This document shows, piece after piece, positions 1 to 5,810 of a DNA stretch of 7,195 bases (position 1 is its first letter; the number at the start of each line of letters is the position of its first letter). The notes below the pieces were generated by a model. That model made no database searches, was not told the DNA's origin, and was given only the letters and a program-made list of their open reading frames with translations. Source of the DNA: Verrucomicrobia bacterium UBA4286 (GTDB lineage Bacteria > Verrucomicrobiota > Kiritimatiellia > RFP12 > UBA1067); assembly GCA_002395905.1 (NCBI GenBank), contig DGVK01000027.1:1-7195 (forward strand), read 5' to 3'. A program made the translations under genes and the position numbers.

Positions 1-10
1 TGTTAATATC

Positions 11-64
11 GTCAGACCTTTTTGTGCAAAAGGTCAGACCTTTTCACATAAAATGTCTGACCTT
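11..64. repeat. Three tandem dyad units at 22-bp period
   Basis: GTCAGACC begins at 11 and again at 33, and the variant GTCTGACC begins at 55, so the three copies are spaced exactly 22 bp apart (about two helical turns). The middle copy sits in a 17-bp inverted repeat, AAAAGGTCAGACCTTTT at 28-44, symmetrical about one central base. Copies 1 and 3 keep one good flank each. GACCTTTT at 15-22 can also pair with AAAAGGTC at 28-35 around a 5-nt loop. The helical phasing suits a row of protein-binding sites, but a dispersed intergenic repeat or part of a terminator for a gene left of the window is also possible. The array may continue beyond the window edge. Confidence 0.6.
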
Positions 65-116
65 AAACACTTCTCCCCCGCAGTCCACGGATGCCGACCC
101 TGTGGCCATTCAACGT

Positions 117-132
117 TTGCCCCCGGGGGCAA
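117..132. repeat. Perfect 16-bp GC-rich palindrome
   Basis: TTGCCCCCGGGGGCAA is a perfect inverted repeat with no spacer. CCATT (106-110) and AATGG (131-135) allow an alternative extension. It lies in gene-free DNA between the 22-bp repeats and the hairpin beyond the surface-protein gene. There is no T-run directly after it on either strand, so I do not call it a terminator. Its role is unknown. Confidence 0.5.
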
Positions 133-194
133 TGGTAAAAACCCCGGGCAAGGCCTGGGCTAAGTCTGGGCAGGACGTGGCCAGACCATGAGAA

Positions 195-259
195 GCGCAA
201 GAGACGCGAGAGGCGCGAGGAGGGCGAACCCGCCCTTGTCCCTCGCGCCTCTCTTGCGC
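195..259 (-). terminator. Long 3' stem-loop after the surface-protein gene
   Basis: Three stacked perfect arms form one hairpin: GCGCAAGAG (195-203) with CTCTTGCGC (251-259), AGGCGCGAGG (211-220) with CCTCGCGCCT (241-250), and AGGGCG (221-226) with CGCCCT (231-236) around an AACC loop. This gives 25 paired bases interrupted by two internal bulges. It starts about 20 bp past the stop codon of the minus-strand gene, where a terminator or 3' stability structure is expected. A downstream U-tract is missing, so it is not a textbook intrinsic terminator. The left arm is also a degenerate tandem repeat of a GCGCGAGAG-like unit, so it could be a dispersed repeat element. Confidence 0.45.
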
Positions 260-278
260 CATCAACCCGTGCTGCGCT

Positions 279-2519
279 TTACCGGACGATGAGCATCAAG
301 CCCTGGGGCTCGTTCGTCACCTCGACAGTCTCGGGCTTGCCATCGACCTCGGCGCCGAAGACTGAGTAAACCGGCGTGACGGTATATGTATCAGGGGTCT
401 TGCTGCGATGCCATGCGACTTCAAGCGAACCATCCGTTCCGCCTTCGACCGCCTTGCCGTTCTGCTTCCACTTGTAGGAGATCGCTCCTGCCGCTTTAGC
501 CTTAAGTGTTACAGACTTTGAACAGGCCACTGTCTCATCCTTCGGCTCGACAAGCCACTTCTCCGCGCCGTCCACGCCCATGCCGCCGATCGTCGGGTCG
601 GCCACGGACGCGCTGTGCTTCAGCGCGAGCTTGCCGGTCTTGGTGTCGTAGAGCCCCACGCCCTCCGCGCCATTGTACGGCAGGAACTCCGCCGCAGGCT
701 CGGTCGAATCCCCCTCGTAGATGCGCACCGAATAGACGCGCATGGGAATGCCGGCATTCGCCGCCGCGAGCGTTGTATCGACCACCGTGCCATCCGCGCT
801 CGCAAGGCTACCGAAGACGCCCATCGGGAAGGCGCACGTGAGCGAGCCGGGCGACGTGACATTCTTCTTTACGACTTCCACGCCGTCGCGCACGACCCAG
901 CCCTGCGCGTTGGCCATGTCGTACACGAGCTTCATGCGCTCGGTGCCGGGCCACGGGTTCAGGATGTCGGTGTTGTGGCCACCAGAGCCGCCGGAGAAAC
1001 GGAGCGGGCCAGTGCCGGTCGAGCCTTCGATCCACATGCTCCAGCGCAGGCCCGCTCCGGACGCGAAGTTGCCGCAGATGAAGCCCTTCTTCGGACTCTT
1101 GAGCGCCACATCGACCTCTACGCGCGACTGGTTCCCGACCTTGTAGCCGGTGTTGAGCACCTGCGTCCCGTCGCTTTCGACGAACGCGTCCTTCGCCGTG
1201 GGGCCGGAAAGCTCGATATTGCCGCCCGCAGCGAAGTTGGCCGTTCCGGCGGAAAGGAACGCGCCCGTGAGCGTGTCGCGGAAACCAGCCTCGCCGTTGC
1301 GGACGTAGGGAACGAAGTTCGTCACAAGAACACCTCCCTCGTAGATTTTGAGACCGTAACACTTCATGCCGTAGGCCGGCTCGGCGAAGGCAGAGCCGTT
1401 GGAGTCCGCGAAGATCGAGAGCTGAATCGACGACTCCGCCCCTGATGCCGGAGCGGTACCCTCGATGGCGGCATTCGTCGTCGAACCAGTAATGTACCCC
1501 CCTTTGTTGTTCACGGCATCGAAAACCCAGGTATGCCGGTTGGTGTCGATCGCGGGGCCAGAGCCGTTGGAAGAGCCACTGTTGAGGAAGAACTGATTCT
1601 TTCTGCCGGACGTCCAGACGAGGTAGCGCATCTTCGTCGAACTACCGCCATTCCAACAGCCCATCGGACGGAAGGTGCCGGAGGCGCTGCCAAGCGCGCC
1701 ATCGAGCTCCACGCGGCTCGTCGCCTTCATCTTGTAGCCGGTGAAGAGACCGACCGCGCCGCTCGTTGCGGTGAGTTGGATGTAGCCATGGCCGACCTCT
1801 TCGATGTCGCCGCCATAGGCCAGAGCGGCCGCGCCGGCGCGCGGATCGAGGGCAAAACTGTCCGTCACCGTGTCGCGGAGGCAGGGGACACCGTCGCGCA
1901 GAACCGGCACGTAATTGCGCTTGAGGTCATAGTTGCCGGACGTCTCGTTCCATTCGTAGATTTTGCATCCGTAGATGCGAGCCTTGGCAAACTGGCCATT
2001 GTCGACAGCCGAGCCGTCCGTGGACATGGAGGAACCGAGCAGGCTCACCGGCCATTTAGCGTTGGCTTCAAACTTCGCGCCGGAAGTCACTTCATTCGTC
2101 GTGGCGGCGCCATGCAAGGCGACCTGGAGTTTTCCGGTGTGGCTGTCGATCGAGAGAAACCAGCGCGCGGCCGAAATGTATCTGCCCGAGTTGACGAATT
2201 TCTGGTCGCTGCCGACGATGAACTGCATTCCGTTCACGACGCCGGAGTTCCAGAACGCCGTGGCCGTGCCGCATCCGGTGCTCCACGGACCGATCACCAT
2301 GCCGCCATGTGACACCGAGGCATCACCGTAGTCGCCCGCAAGCCACTTGAAGTCGAGGTCGATGCGGGTCGTCGGCTTGGCGTAGTAGTCGGTGAATATC
2401 GTATTTGCCTTTAGCGATTCCACATACGCATCTTCGGCGAAAGCGCCGAAGGAGGCGCTAAGCGCGACTATTGCGGAGATAAGTAGGCGAAATTGCCCCC
2501 CCCCCCCTGATTCCGACAA
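279..2519 (-). CDS. Secreted surface protein with three ConA/LamG-like units and an Ig-like domain (start region out of frame)
   Basis: The open frame encodes 746 residues counted from a TTG at 2519. A hydrophobic signal-peptide core lies at residues 11-26, with a likely cleavage after AFA (28). Three homologous units follow at about 31-240, 245-436 and 445-640. Each opens with a beta-rich 'TGYK...SRVEVD'-like stretch and closes with 'KIYE...NFVPYVRNGE.GFRDTLTGAF' (186-222, 391-421, 599-631), as in concanavalin/LamG-fold proteins. An Ig-like domain with a 'YKWKQNGK' core occupies about 655-735. I see no catalytic motif, sortase motif or transmembrane anchor, so export and glycan or cell-surface binding are inferred. 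The TTG has no Shine-Dalgarno. The better start is ATG at 2535, which has one, but the 12-G run at 2496-2507 puts it one base out of register and it stops at 2458-2460. The gene is therefore probably OFF as sequenced, or carries a homopolymer error. A divergent promoter and regulator lie upstream. Confidence 0.8.
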   Translation of the reverse strand: MSESGGGGQFRLLISAIVALSASFGAFAEDAYVESLKANTIFTDYYAKPTTRIDLDFKWLAGDYGDASVSHGGMVIGPWSTGCGTATAFWNSGVVNGMQFIVGSDQKFVNSGRYISAARWFLSIDSHTGKLQVALHGAATTNEVTSGAKFEANAKWPVSLLGSSMSTDGSAVDNGQFAKARIYGCKIYEWNETSGNYDLKRNYVPVLRDGVPCLRDTVTDSFALDPRAGAAALAYGGDIEEVGHGYIQLTATSGAVGLFTGYKMKATSRVELDGALGSASGTFRPMGCWNGGSSTKMRYLVWTSGRKNQFFLNSGSSNGSGPAIDTNRHTWVFDAVNNKGGYITGSTTNAAIEGTAPASGAESSIQLSIFADSNGSAFAEPAYGMKCYGLKIYEGGVLVTNFVPYVRNGEAGFRDTLTGAFLSAGTANFAAGGNIELSGPTAKDAFVESDGTQVLNTGYKVGNQSRVEVDVALKSPKKGFICGNFASGAGLRWSMWIEGSTGTGPLRFSGGSGGHNTDILNPWPGTERMKLVYDMANAQGWVVRDGVEVVKKNVTSPGSLTCAFPMGVFGSLASADGTVVDTTLAAANAGIPMRVYSVRIYEGDSTEPAAEFLPYNGAEGVGLYDTKTGKLALKHSASVADPTIGGMGVDGAEKWLVEPKDETVACSKSVTLKAKAAGAISYKWKQNGKAVEGGTDGSLEVAWHRSKTPDTYTVTPVYSVFGAEVDGKPETVEVTNEPQGLMLIVR
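2496..2507 (-). repeat. 12-base homopolymeric G tract (putative phase-variation switch)
   Basis: Twelve uninterrupted C on the plus strand read as G12 on the coding strand, between the Shine-Dalgarno-supported ATG and the signal-peptide core of the surface-protein gene. With 12 G, translation from ATG 2535 yields only 25 residues before TAG at 2458-2460. With 13 G it also stops soon after the tract. With 11 or 14 G it enters the long frame and gives a basic n-region, the hydrophobic core and the AFA cleavage site. G tracts of this length slip during replication and act as contingency switches in Campylobacter, Helicobacter and Neisseria. Miscounted length in sequencing or assembly is the main alternative. 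Confidence 0.75.
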
Positions 2520-2532
2520 GTTTCAGCATTTT

Positions 2533-2550
2533 CATGGTTTGCAGTCCTTT
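2533..2550 (-). promoter_or_regulatory. Shine-Dalgarno and ATG of the surface-protein gene
   Basis: On the minus strand AAAGGA (2550-2545) precedes ATG (2535-2533) by 9 nt, a standard arrangement. A second in-frame ATG lies at 2529-2527. The encoded start, MKMLKLVGIR, is basic and suits a signal-peptide n-region. No comparable ribosome binding site precedes the in-frame TTG at 2519. This pair therefore identifies the intended start and shows that the long frame is one base out of register with it. Confidence 0.7.
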
Positions 2551-2613
2551 GTTGGCTTGTTTACTGTCTGTCGACGCCGAGGCCAGACCGTCCAACCCCA
2601 ATCGTCACAGTGA

Positions 2614-2643
2614 AGTATAGCACACATCGGCTGGAGACCGCAA
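2614..2643 (-). promoter_or_regulatory. Putative extended -10 promoter for the surface-protein gene
   Basis: Reading the minus strand, TGC-TATACT (2622-2614) matches an extended -10 element. TTGCGG (2643-2638) is a weak -35 at 18-bp spacing. Transcription would begin near 2607, giving a leader of about 70 nt before the ATG at 2535. The regulator promoter lies on the other strand of the same intergenic region, so one bound regulator could affect both. Confidence 0.45.
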
Positions 2644-2675
2644 GACATTCTATTCTATATTCTGCAACCGGTCTA

Positions 2676-2705
2676 TTCCACAATGCGCAAGGATTATGGT
2701 ATACT
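2676..2705 (+). promoter_or_regulatory. Putative extended -10 promoter for the regulator
   Basis: TGG-TATACT (2697-2705) is an extended -10. It closely resembles the argG promoter in this window: both read GGATT(T)ATGGTATA followed by a C or A and then TAT. TTCCAC (2676-2681) is a poor -35 at 18-bp spacing. If used, transcription would start around 2711-2713, at or beside the ATG at 2712, implying a leaderless or nearly leaderless message. Confidence 0.45.
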
Positions 2706-2713
2706 ATGCGCAT
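2683..2713. promoter_or_regulatory. Paired ATGCGCA sites flanking the regulator -10
   Basis: ATGCGCA occurs at 2683-2689 and again at 2706-2712, 23 bp apart, one on each side of the -10 hexamer at 2700-2705. The core TGCGCA is self-complementary, and the second copy extends to the 8-bp palindrome ATGCGCAT (2706-2713). The placement suits an autoregulatory operator, but the core is short and also occurs upstream of argG (7096-7101), so chance is possible. Confidence 0.3.
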
Positions 2714-3920
2714 GAAGGCAAAGGCAAAAAACAAGAGCTGCTGCAATGTGCTGGCGGTGTATTCACTTCAGCATTTCTCGGGGCGCGAACATTTTTCAGG
2801 CGTTCTGGACGGAATGGCCGGCACGGGCGACTGGCAGCTGGAGACCATCAGTCCGAACCTGTTTCTCGGGCGGGATGCGCTCGTCAACAGCGAGGGAGAG
2901 CCTTACGACGGAATGATAATATCGATGCCCGGCTCGGACGAGGTGATGGAGAAAATCGCGAAGTCGCGCCTGCCGACGGTTCTAGTGGACATCCCCGACC
3001 GAACGCTCGCCGCGCGGTACGACGCAGTTTCGTGGGTATGGACGGATAATGCCGACATTGGGCGGCGCGCGGCCCGGCATCTCCTCGAGCACGGCGAATA
3101 TGCCGCCGCAGGGTATATCCATGAAGTGCCGGACAGGTTCTATTCGCACGAACGCTTGACTGCGTTTCGTCAGACGATGCACGAGAGCGGATGCGAGACA
3201 TCGGTGTTCTCGCCAGACGGGACCACAACCGCCCGCTACCTCAAAAGCCTGCGCGCATGGCTCAAGGAACTGCCTAAGCCTGCGGCGGTCATGGCGGCCT
3301 CCGATATGCGGGCGGCGGATGTCATAAATGCCTGCAGAGCGGAGGGCATCGCCGTCCCCTCGAAGGTCGCCGTGATCGGGGTCGATTGCGATGTCTCGCA
3401 GCACGCGAGATGCGGCATGAGCATTTCAAGCGTCATTCTCAACTCCCGCATGATGGGGCGCGAGGCTGTCCGCGAGCTTGAGTTCCTGCTGCGCCATCCA
3501 AAGTACAAGGGACGCGTGCGCGAATCGCTCATTCCCGCCAAGGAGATATTCGCCGGCGAATCGACCGCGCGCTCCACCACGTCGGCCAGGCTTGTTGAAA
3601 CGGCGGTAAAATTCATAAACATGAACTGTACGCGCCCGCTTTCCACGAACGACATCGTCGCATATCTCGGCTGTTCGAGACGGCTCGCGGAACTGCGCTT
3701 TTCGCAGATACTCGGCACGACCATCCATGCGGCGATTGCAAAAGCCAGGATGGAGGAGGCCCGCCGGCTGCTGCACAACGGCAAGAGCGTAGACGCTGTG
3801 GCCAAAGAGCTGCAGTTTTCGTCCGCCAACCAGTTGTATCAGGCCTACAAGCGCCACTTCGGGTGCACGATACGCAGCGGACGAGGCTTATGCAAGACTG
3901 GTGCACCTGGTGGGAGTTGA
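2706..3920 (+). CDS. XylR-like regulator: LacI-type sensor fused to AraC HTH
   Basis: This DNA-binding transcription factor has about 404 residues. The first 280 or so match the LacI/GalR periplasmic-binding-protein fold: an 'NVLAVYSLQHFSGREHFSGV' first strand, 'VDIP', 'DNADIGRRAARHLLEHG', 'YSHERLTAFRQTM', 'AVMAASDMRAADVINACRAEG' and 'VAVIGVDCD...ISSVILNS'. The last 100 or so form an AraC domain with two helix-turn-helices ('LSTNDIVAYLGCSRRLAELRF' region and 'SVDAVAKELQFSSANQLYQAYKRHFG'). This order is that of E. coli XylR, which senses a sugar; the ligand here is unknown. The frame is open back to 2610, but homology to the sensor begins after 2712. ATG 2706 has AAGGA 12 nt upstream; ATG 2712 is the alternative if the promoter at 2676-2705 is used. 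The gene diverges from the surface-protein gene, its likeliest target besides itself. Its final codons overlap the tRNA-Leu 3' end on the opposite strand. Confidence 0.87.
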   Translation: MRMKAKAKNKSCCNVLAVYSLQHFSGREHFSGVLDGMAGTGDWQLETISPNLFLGRDALVNSEGEPYDGMIISMPGSDEVMEKIAKSRLPTVLVDIPDRTLAARYDAVSWVWTDNADIGRRAARHLLEHGEYAAAGYIHEVPDRFYSHERLTAFRQTMHESGCETSVFSPDGTTTARYLKSLRAWLKELPKPAAVMAASDMRAADVINACRAEGIAVPSKVAVIGVDCDVSQHARCGMSISSVILNSRMMGREAVRELEFLLRHPKYKGRVRESLIPAKEIFAGESTARSTTSARLVETAVKFINMNCTRPLSTNDIVAYLGCSRRLAELRFSQILGTTIHAAIAKARMEEARRLLHNGKSVDAVAKELQFSSANQLYQAYKRHFGCTIRSGRGLCKTGAPGGS

Positions 3921-3982
3921 ACCCACACTCCTTGCGGAACTGGAACCTAAATCCAGCGTGTCTGCCATTCCACCACAGGTGC
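3899..3982 (-). tRNA. tRNA-Leu (anticodon UAG), CCA encoded
   Basis: The minus strand folds as a class II tRNA. The acceptor GCACCTG (from 3982) pairs with CAGGTGC, followed by discriminator A and an encoded CCA ending at 3899. The anticodon stem CTGGA/TCCAG encloses loop TTTAGGT, giving UAG, which reads leucine CUA (and other CUN) codons. The long variable arm TCC-GCAA-GGA is typical of tRNA-Leu. The T arm is GTGGG-TTCAACT-CCCAC. The gene starts 9 nt past the dnaJ stop with no obvious promoter between, so it is probably co-transcribed with the chaperone genes and processed out. The regulator coding sequence ends inside its 3' 22 bp on the other strand. Confidence 0.95.
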
Positions 3983-3991
3983 GTTAAACCG

Positions 3992-5197
3992 TCATTTCCT
4001 CGCGGCTTTTTCCAGCTTCTCCTTGTGCGAGAAGAATATCTTCGCCTTGTTCGCGAAAGTCTGCGCCTGCGGGAACGTTCCTCCCGAGACGAGTTTCTGG
4101 AAATCCTCCAGTGCGGCACGCTGCTTGCGGTCGAGATTCGCCGGCACTTCAAAAACGATGCGCGCGTCAAGATCGCCCGCGAATCCGCCGCGAAGGTTCG
4201 GCACTCCCTTCCCGCGCAGGCGGAACACCTTTCCGTTCGGCGTTCCTGCGGGGATCTTGAGCTGCGCCGCGCCCTCCGGCGTCGGGACTTCGACAGTTCC
4301 GCCGAGAGCCGCGAGTATCGGCGAAACGGGTATGTCGACCATGAGGTCCAGCCCGTCGCGCTCGAAAATTTCGCTCTCCCTCACGCCGATGAGGACGTAA
4401 AGGTCGCCGTTCTCACCTCCGCGCAGTCCGCCCGCGCCCTTCCCCGCAAGCCTCAGCCGCGAACCGGTGTCGACGCCCGCCGGGATCTTGAGAGATATGT
4501 GGGCGGGCGTAGCGACCTGCCCCGCCCCGCGGCAGTGACGGCAGGGCTTTTCAATCATCGAGCCTTCGCCGCCGCACGTCGGGCACGTCTGCCTCACCTG
4601 GAACCAGCCGCTCCCGCCTATCACAACACCGCTTCCGTGGCATGTCGTGCACGTGACGCGCCGCGAACCGGCCGCCGAGCCTGTTCCATGACACTCCGGG
4701 CACTGTCCGGGGATTGTAAGGTCGATTGTCCGTTCCGACCCGAATATCGCCTCGTCAAAGTCGATGTCGAGCCGGTACGTGAGGTCGTCGCCGCGCTTGG
4801 GCGCGTTGGGGTCGGCCTGTCTGCTCTGACGGCGCCCTCCGCCGAAGAAGCTCGAAAAACCGCCCCCTCCTGCACCCGCGCCGCCGAAGAACGAATTGAG
4901 AATGTCGTTGAGATCGACGTCCTGGAAGTGCGAGAAATCGCGCCCGAAGTCGAACCCGCCCGGTCCGAAGTCCACGCCCTGGTGTCCGAACTGGTCGTAG
5001 CGCTGGCGCTTTTCGGGATTGGAAAGAACCTCGTACGCCTCCGAAACCTCGGTGAATTTCTCCTTCGCCTCGGGGTTGTCGGGATTGCGGTCGGGGTGGT
5101 ACTTCATCGCAAGCTTGCGATAGGCCGACTTGATCTGGTCGGCAGTGGCGTCCTTGGCGACGCCAAGCACCTCGTAATAGTCTCTTTTCTCAGCCAT
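3992..5197 (-). CDS. dnaJ: Chaperone protein DnaJ (type I Hsp40)
   Basis: This 401-residue cytosolic co-chaperone stimulates DnaK ATPase and delivers unfolded clients. The J domain spans residues 1-70, with YYEVLGV at the start and the HPD tripeptide at 34-36. A Gly/Phe-rich linker with repeated FFGG follows at about 74-121. Four zinc motifs are complete: CPECHGTG (166), CTTCHGSG (183), CPTCGGEG (205) and CRHCRGAG (219). C-terminal substrate-binding and dimerisation domains follow ('GDLYVLIGV', '[20 protein letters not shown]', '[11 protein letters not shown]'). Length and architecture are normal for DnaJ. The ATG overlaps the end of grpE by 8 nt (ATGGCTGA), implying translational coupling. 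tRNA-Leu follows by 9 nt. Confidence 0.97.
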   Translation of the reverse strand: MAEKRDYYEVLGVAKDATADQIKSAYRKLAMKYHPDRNPDNPEAKEKFTEVSEAYEVLSNPEKRQRYDQFGHQGVDFGPGGFDFGRDFSHFQDVDLNDILNSFFGGAGAGGGGFSSFFGGGRRQSRQADPNAPKRGDDLTYRLDIDFDEAIFGSERTIDLTIPGQCPECHGTGSAAGSRRVTCTTCHGSGVVIGGSGWFQVRQTCPTCGGEGSMIEKPCRHCRGAGQVATPAHISLKIPAGVDTGSRLRLAGKGAGGLRGGENGDLYVLIGVRESEIFERDGLDLMVDIPVSPILAALGGTVEVPTPEGAAQLKIPAGTPNGKVFRLRGKGVPNLRGGFAGDLDARIVFEVPANLDRKQRAALEDFQKLVSGGTFPQAQTFANKAKIFFSHKEKLEKAARK

Positions 5198-5798
5198 TTG
5201 CTTTGCCCGAACTCACGACGACCTGCGCAGCCCGCAGAAGCCTGTCTCTCAGCATCCACCCGCGCTTCACTTCGTTTGAAACCTTCCCTTCCTCGACCTT
5301 GTCGGAAGGAAGCGTCGCGATCGCCTCCATCTTCTCGGGGTCGAGCTCCATGCCGACGGAGTCGAACGGCTCCGCGCCATGGTCCTTGAGCGCCTTGAGA
5401 AACGTATCGTAGACGAGCTGCACACCCTTGACAAACTCGTTCTCGGGGTCCTTTGCATTGCCGAGGGCCAGCGCGAGATTGTCGACCGTCGGGAGAATGT
5501 CCCGCATAATGTCGGCCTCTGCAAAACGATACGTGTCCTCGCGGTCACGCGCAGTGCGCTTCTTGAAGTTGTCAAAGTCGGCGCGAAGACGTGCGTAAAG
5601 ATCCTTCCAGTCCGGCTCGGCGGGTTTTTGCGGCTCGTCGGCGGCTGGCGTTTCGGCCTCCTTGGATTCCTCGGCGGGCTTTTCCGGCTCGGCAGGCGTC
5701 ACGGCCTCCTCGGGCGTTTCGGCCTCGGCGGGCTTTTCCGCCGCGGCCTTCCCGCCCGCCTCGGCGGGCGCCACCTTCTTCTCTTCTGTCTCTGCCAT
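5190..5798 (-). CDS. grpE: Nucleotide exchange factor GrpE
   Basis: GrpE releases ADP from DnaK and completes the DnaK-DnaJ cycle in the cytosol. From the ATG at 5798 it has 202 residues. The first 60 or so are low-complexity and rich in Glu, Ala, Pro and Lys, as is common in GrpE N-termini. The dimerising helix follows ('[20 protein letters not shown]', then '[12 protein letters not shown]'). The C-terminal beta domain has the family signature around '[20 protein letters not shown]' and '[27 protein letters not shown]'. A GTG at 5807 is an alternative start, but GGTGA sits 5 nt before the ATG as a plausible Shine-Dalgarno. The gene begins 12 nt after the argG stop and overlaps dnaJ by 8 nt. 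No dnaK lies in the window. Confidence 0.96.
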   Translation of the reverse strand: MAETEEKKVAPAEAGGKAAAEKPAEAETPEEAVTPAEPEKPAEESKEAETPAADEPQKPAEPDWKDLYARLRADFDNFKKRTARDREDTYRFAEADIMRDILPTVDNLALALGNAKDPENEFVKGVQLVYDTFLKALKDHGAEPFDSVGMELDPEKMEAIATLPSDKVEEGKVSNEVKRGWMLRDRLLRAAQVVVSSGKANG

Positions 5799-5810
5799 GT
5801 CTGTCACCGG

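Noticed and set aside
11..64. CRISPR array
   Set aside because: The period is only 22 bp, the copies are dyads with tiny AT-rich spacers, and no cas gene is present.
142..170. Possible intrinsic terminator on the minus strand with a T5 run at 141-137
   Set aside because: The only stem before the T-run is about three G-C pairs around a long loop, too weak to call.
615..1445. Plus-strand open frames (also 1533-2312) antisense to the surface-protein gene
   Set aside because: They are Arg/Ala-rich shadows. The minus frame has a signal peptide and internal domain repeats, which the plus frames lack.
179..2589. GGCCAGACC at 179-187 and 2581-2589, flanking the surface-protein gene as a possible target duplication
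   Set aside because: It is only 9 bp, with no inverted ends and no transposase between, and its composition fits the local sequence. Chance is adequate.
3863..5389. A 508-codon plus-strand open frame antisense to dnaJ and the end of grpE
   Set aside because: It mirrors a complete, unmistakable dnaJ with all motifs. It also crosses the tRNA and has an Arg/Leu/Ala-rich composition typical of antisense frames in GC-rich genes.
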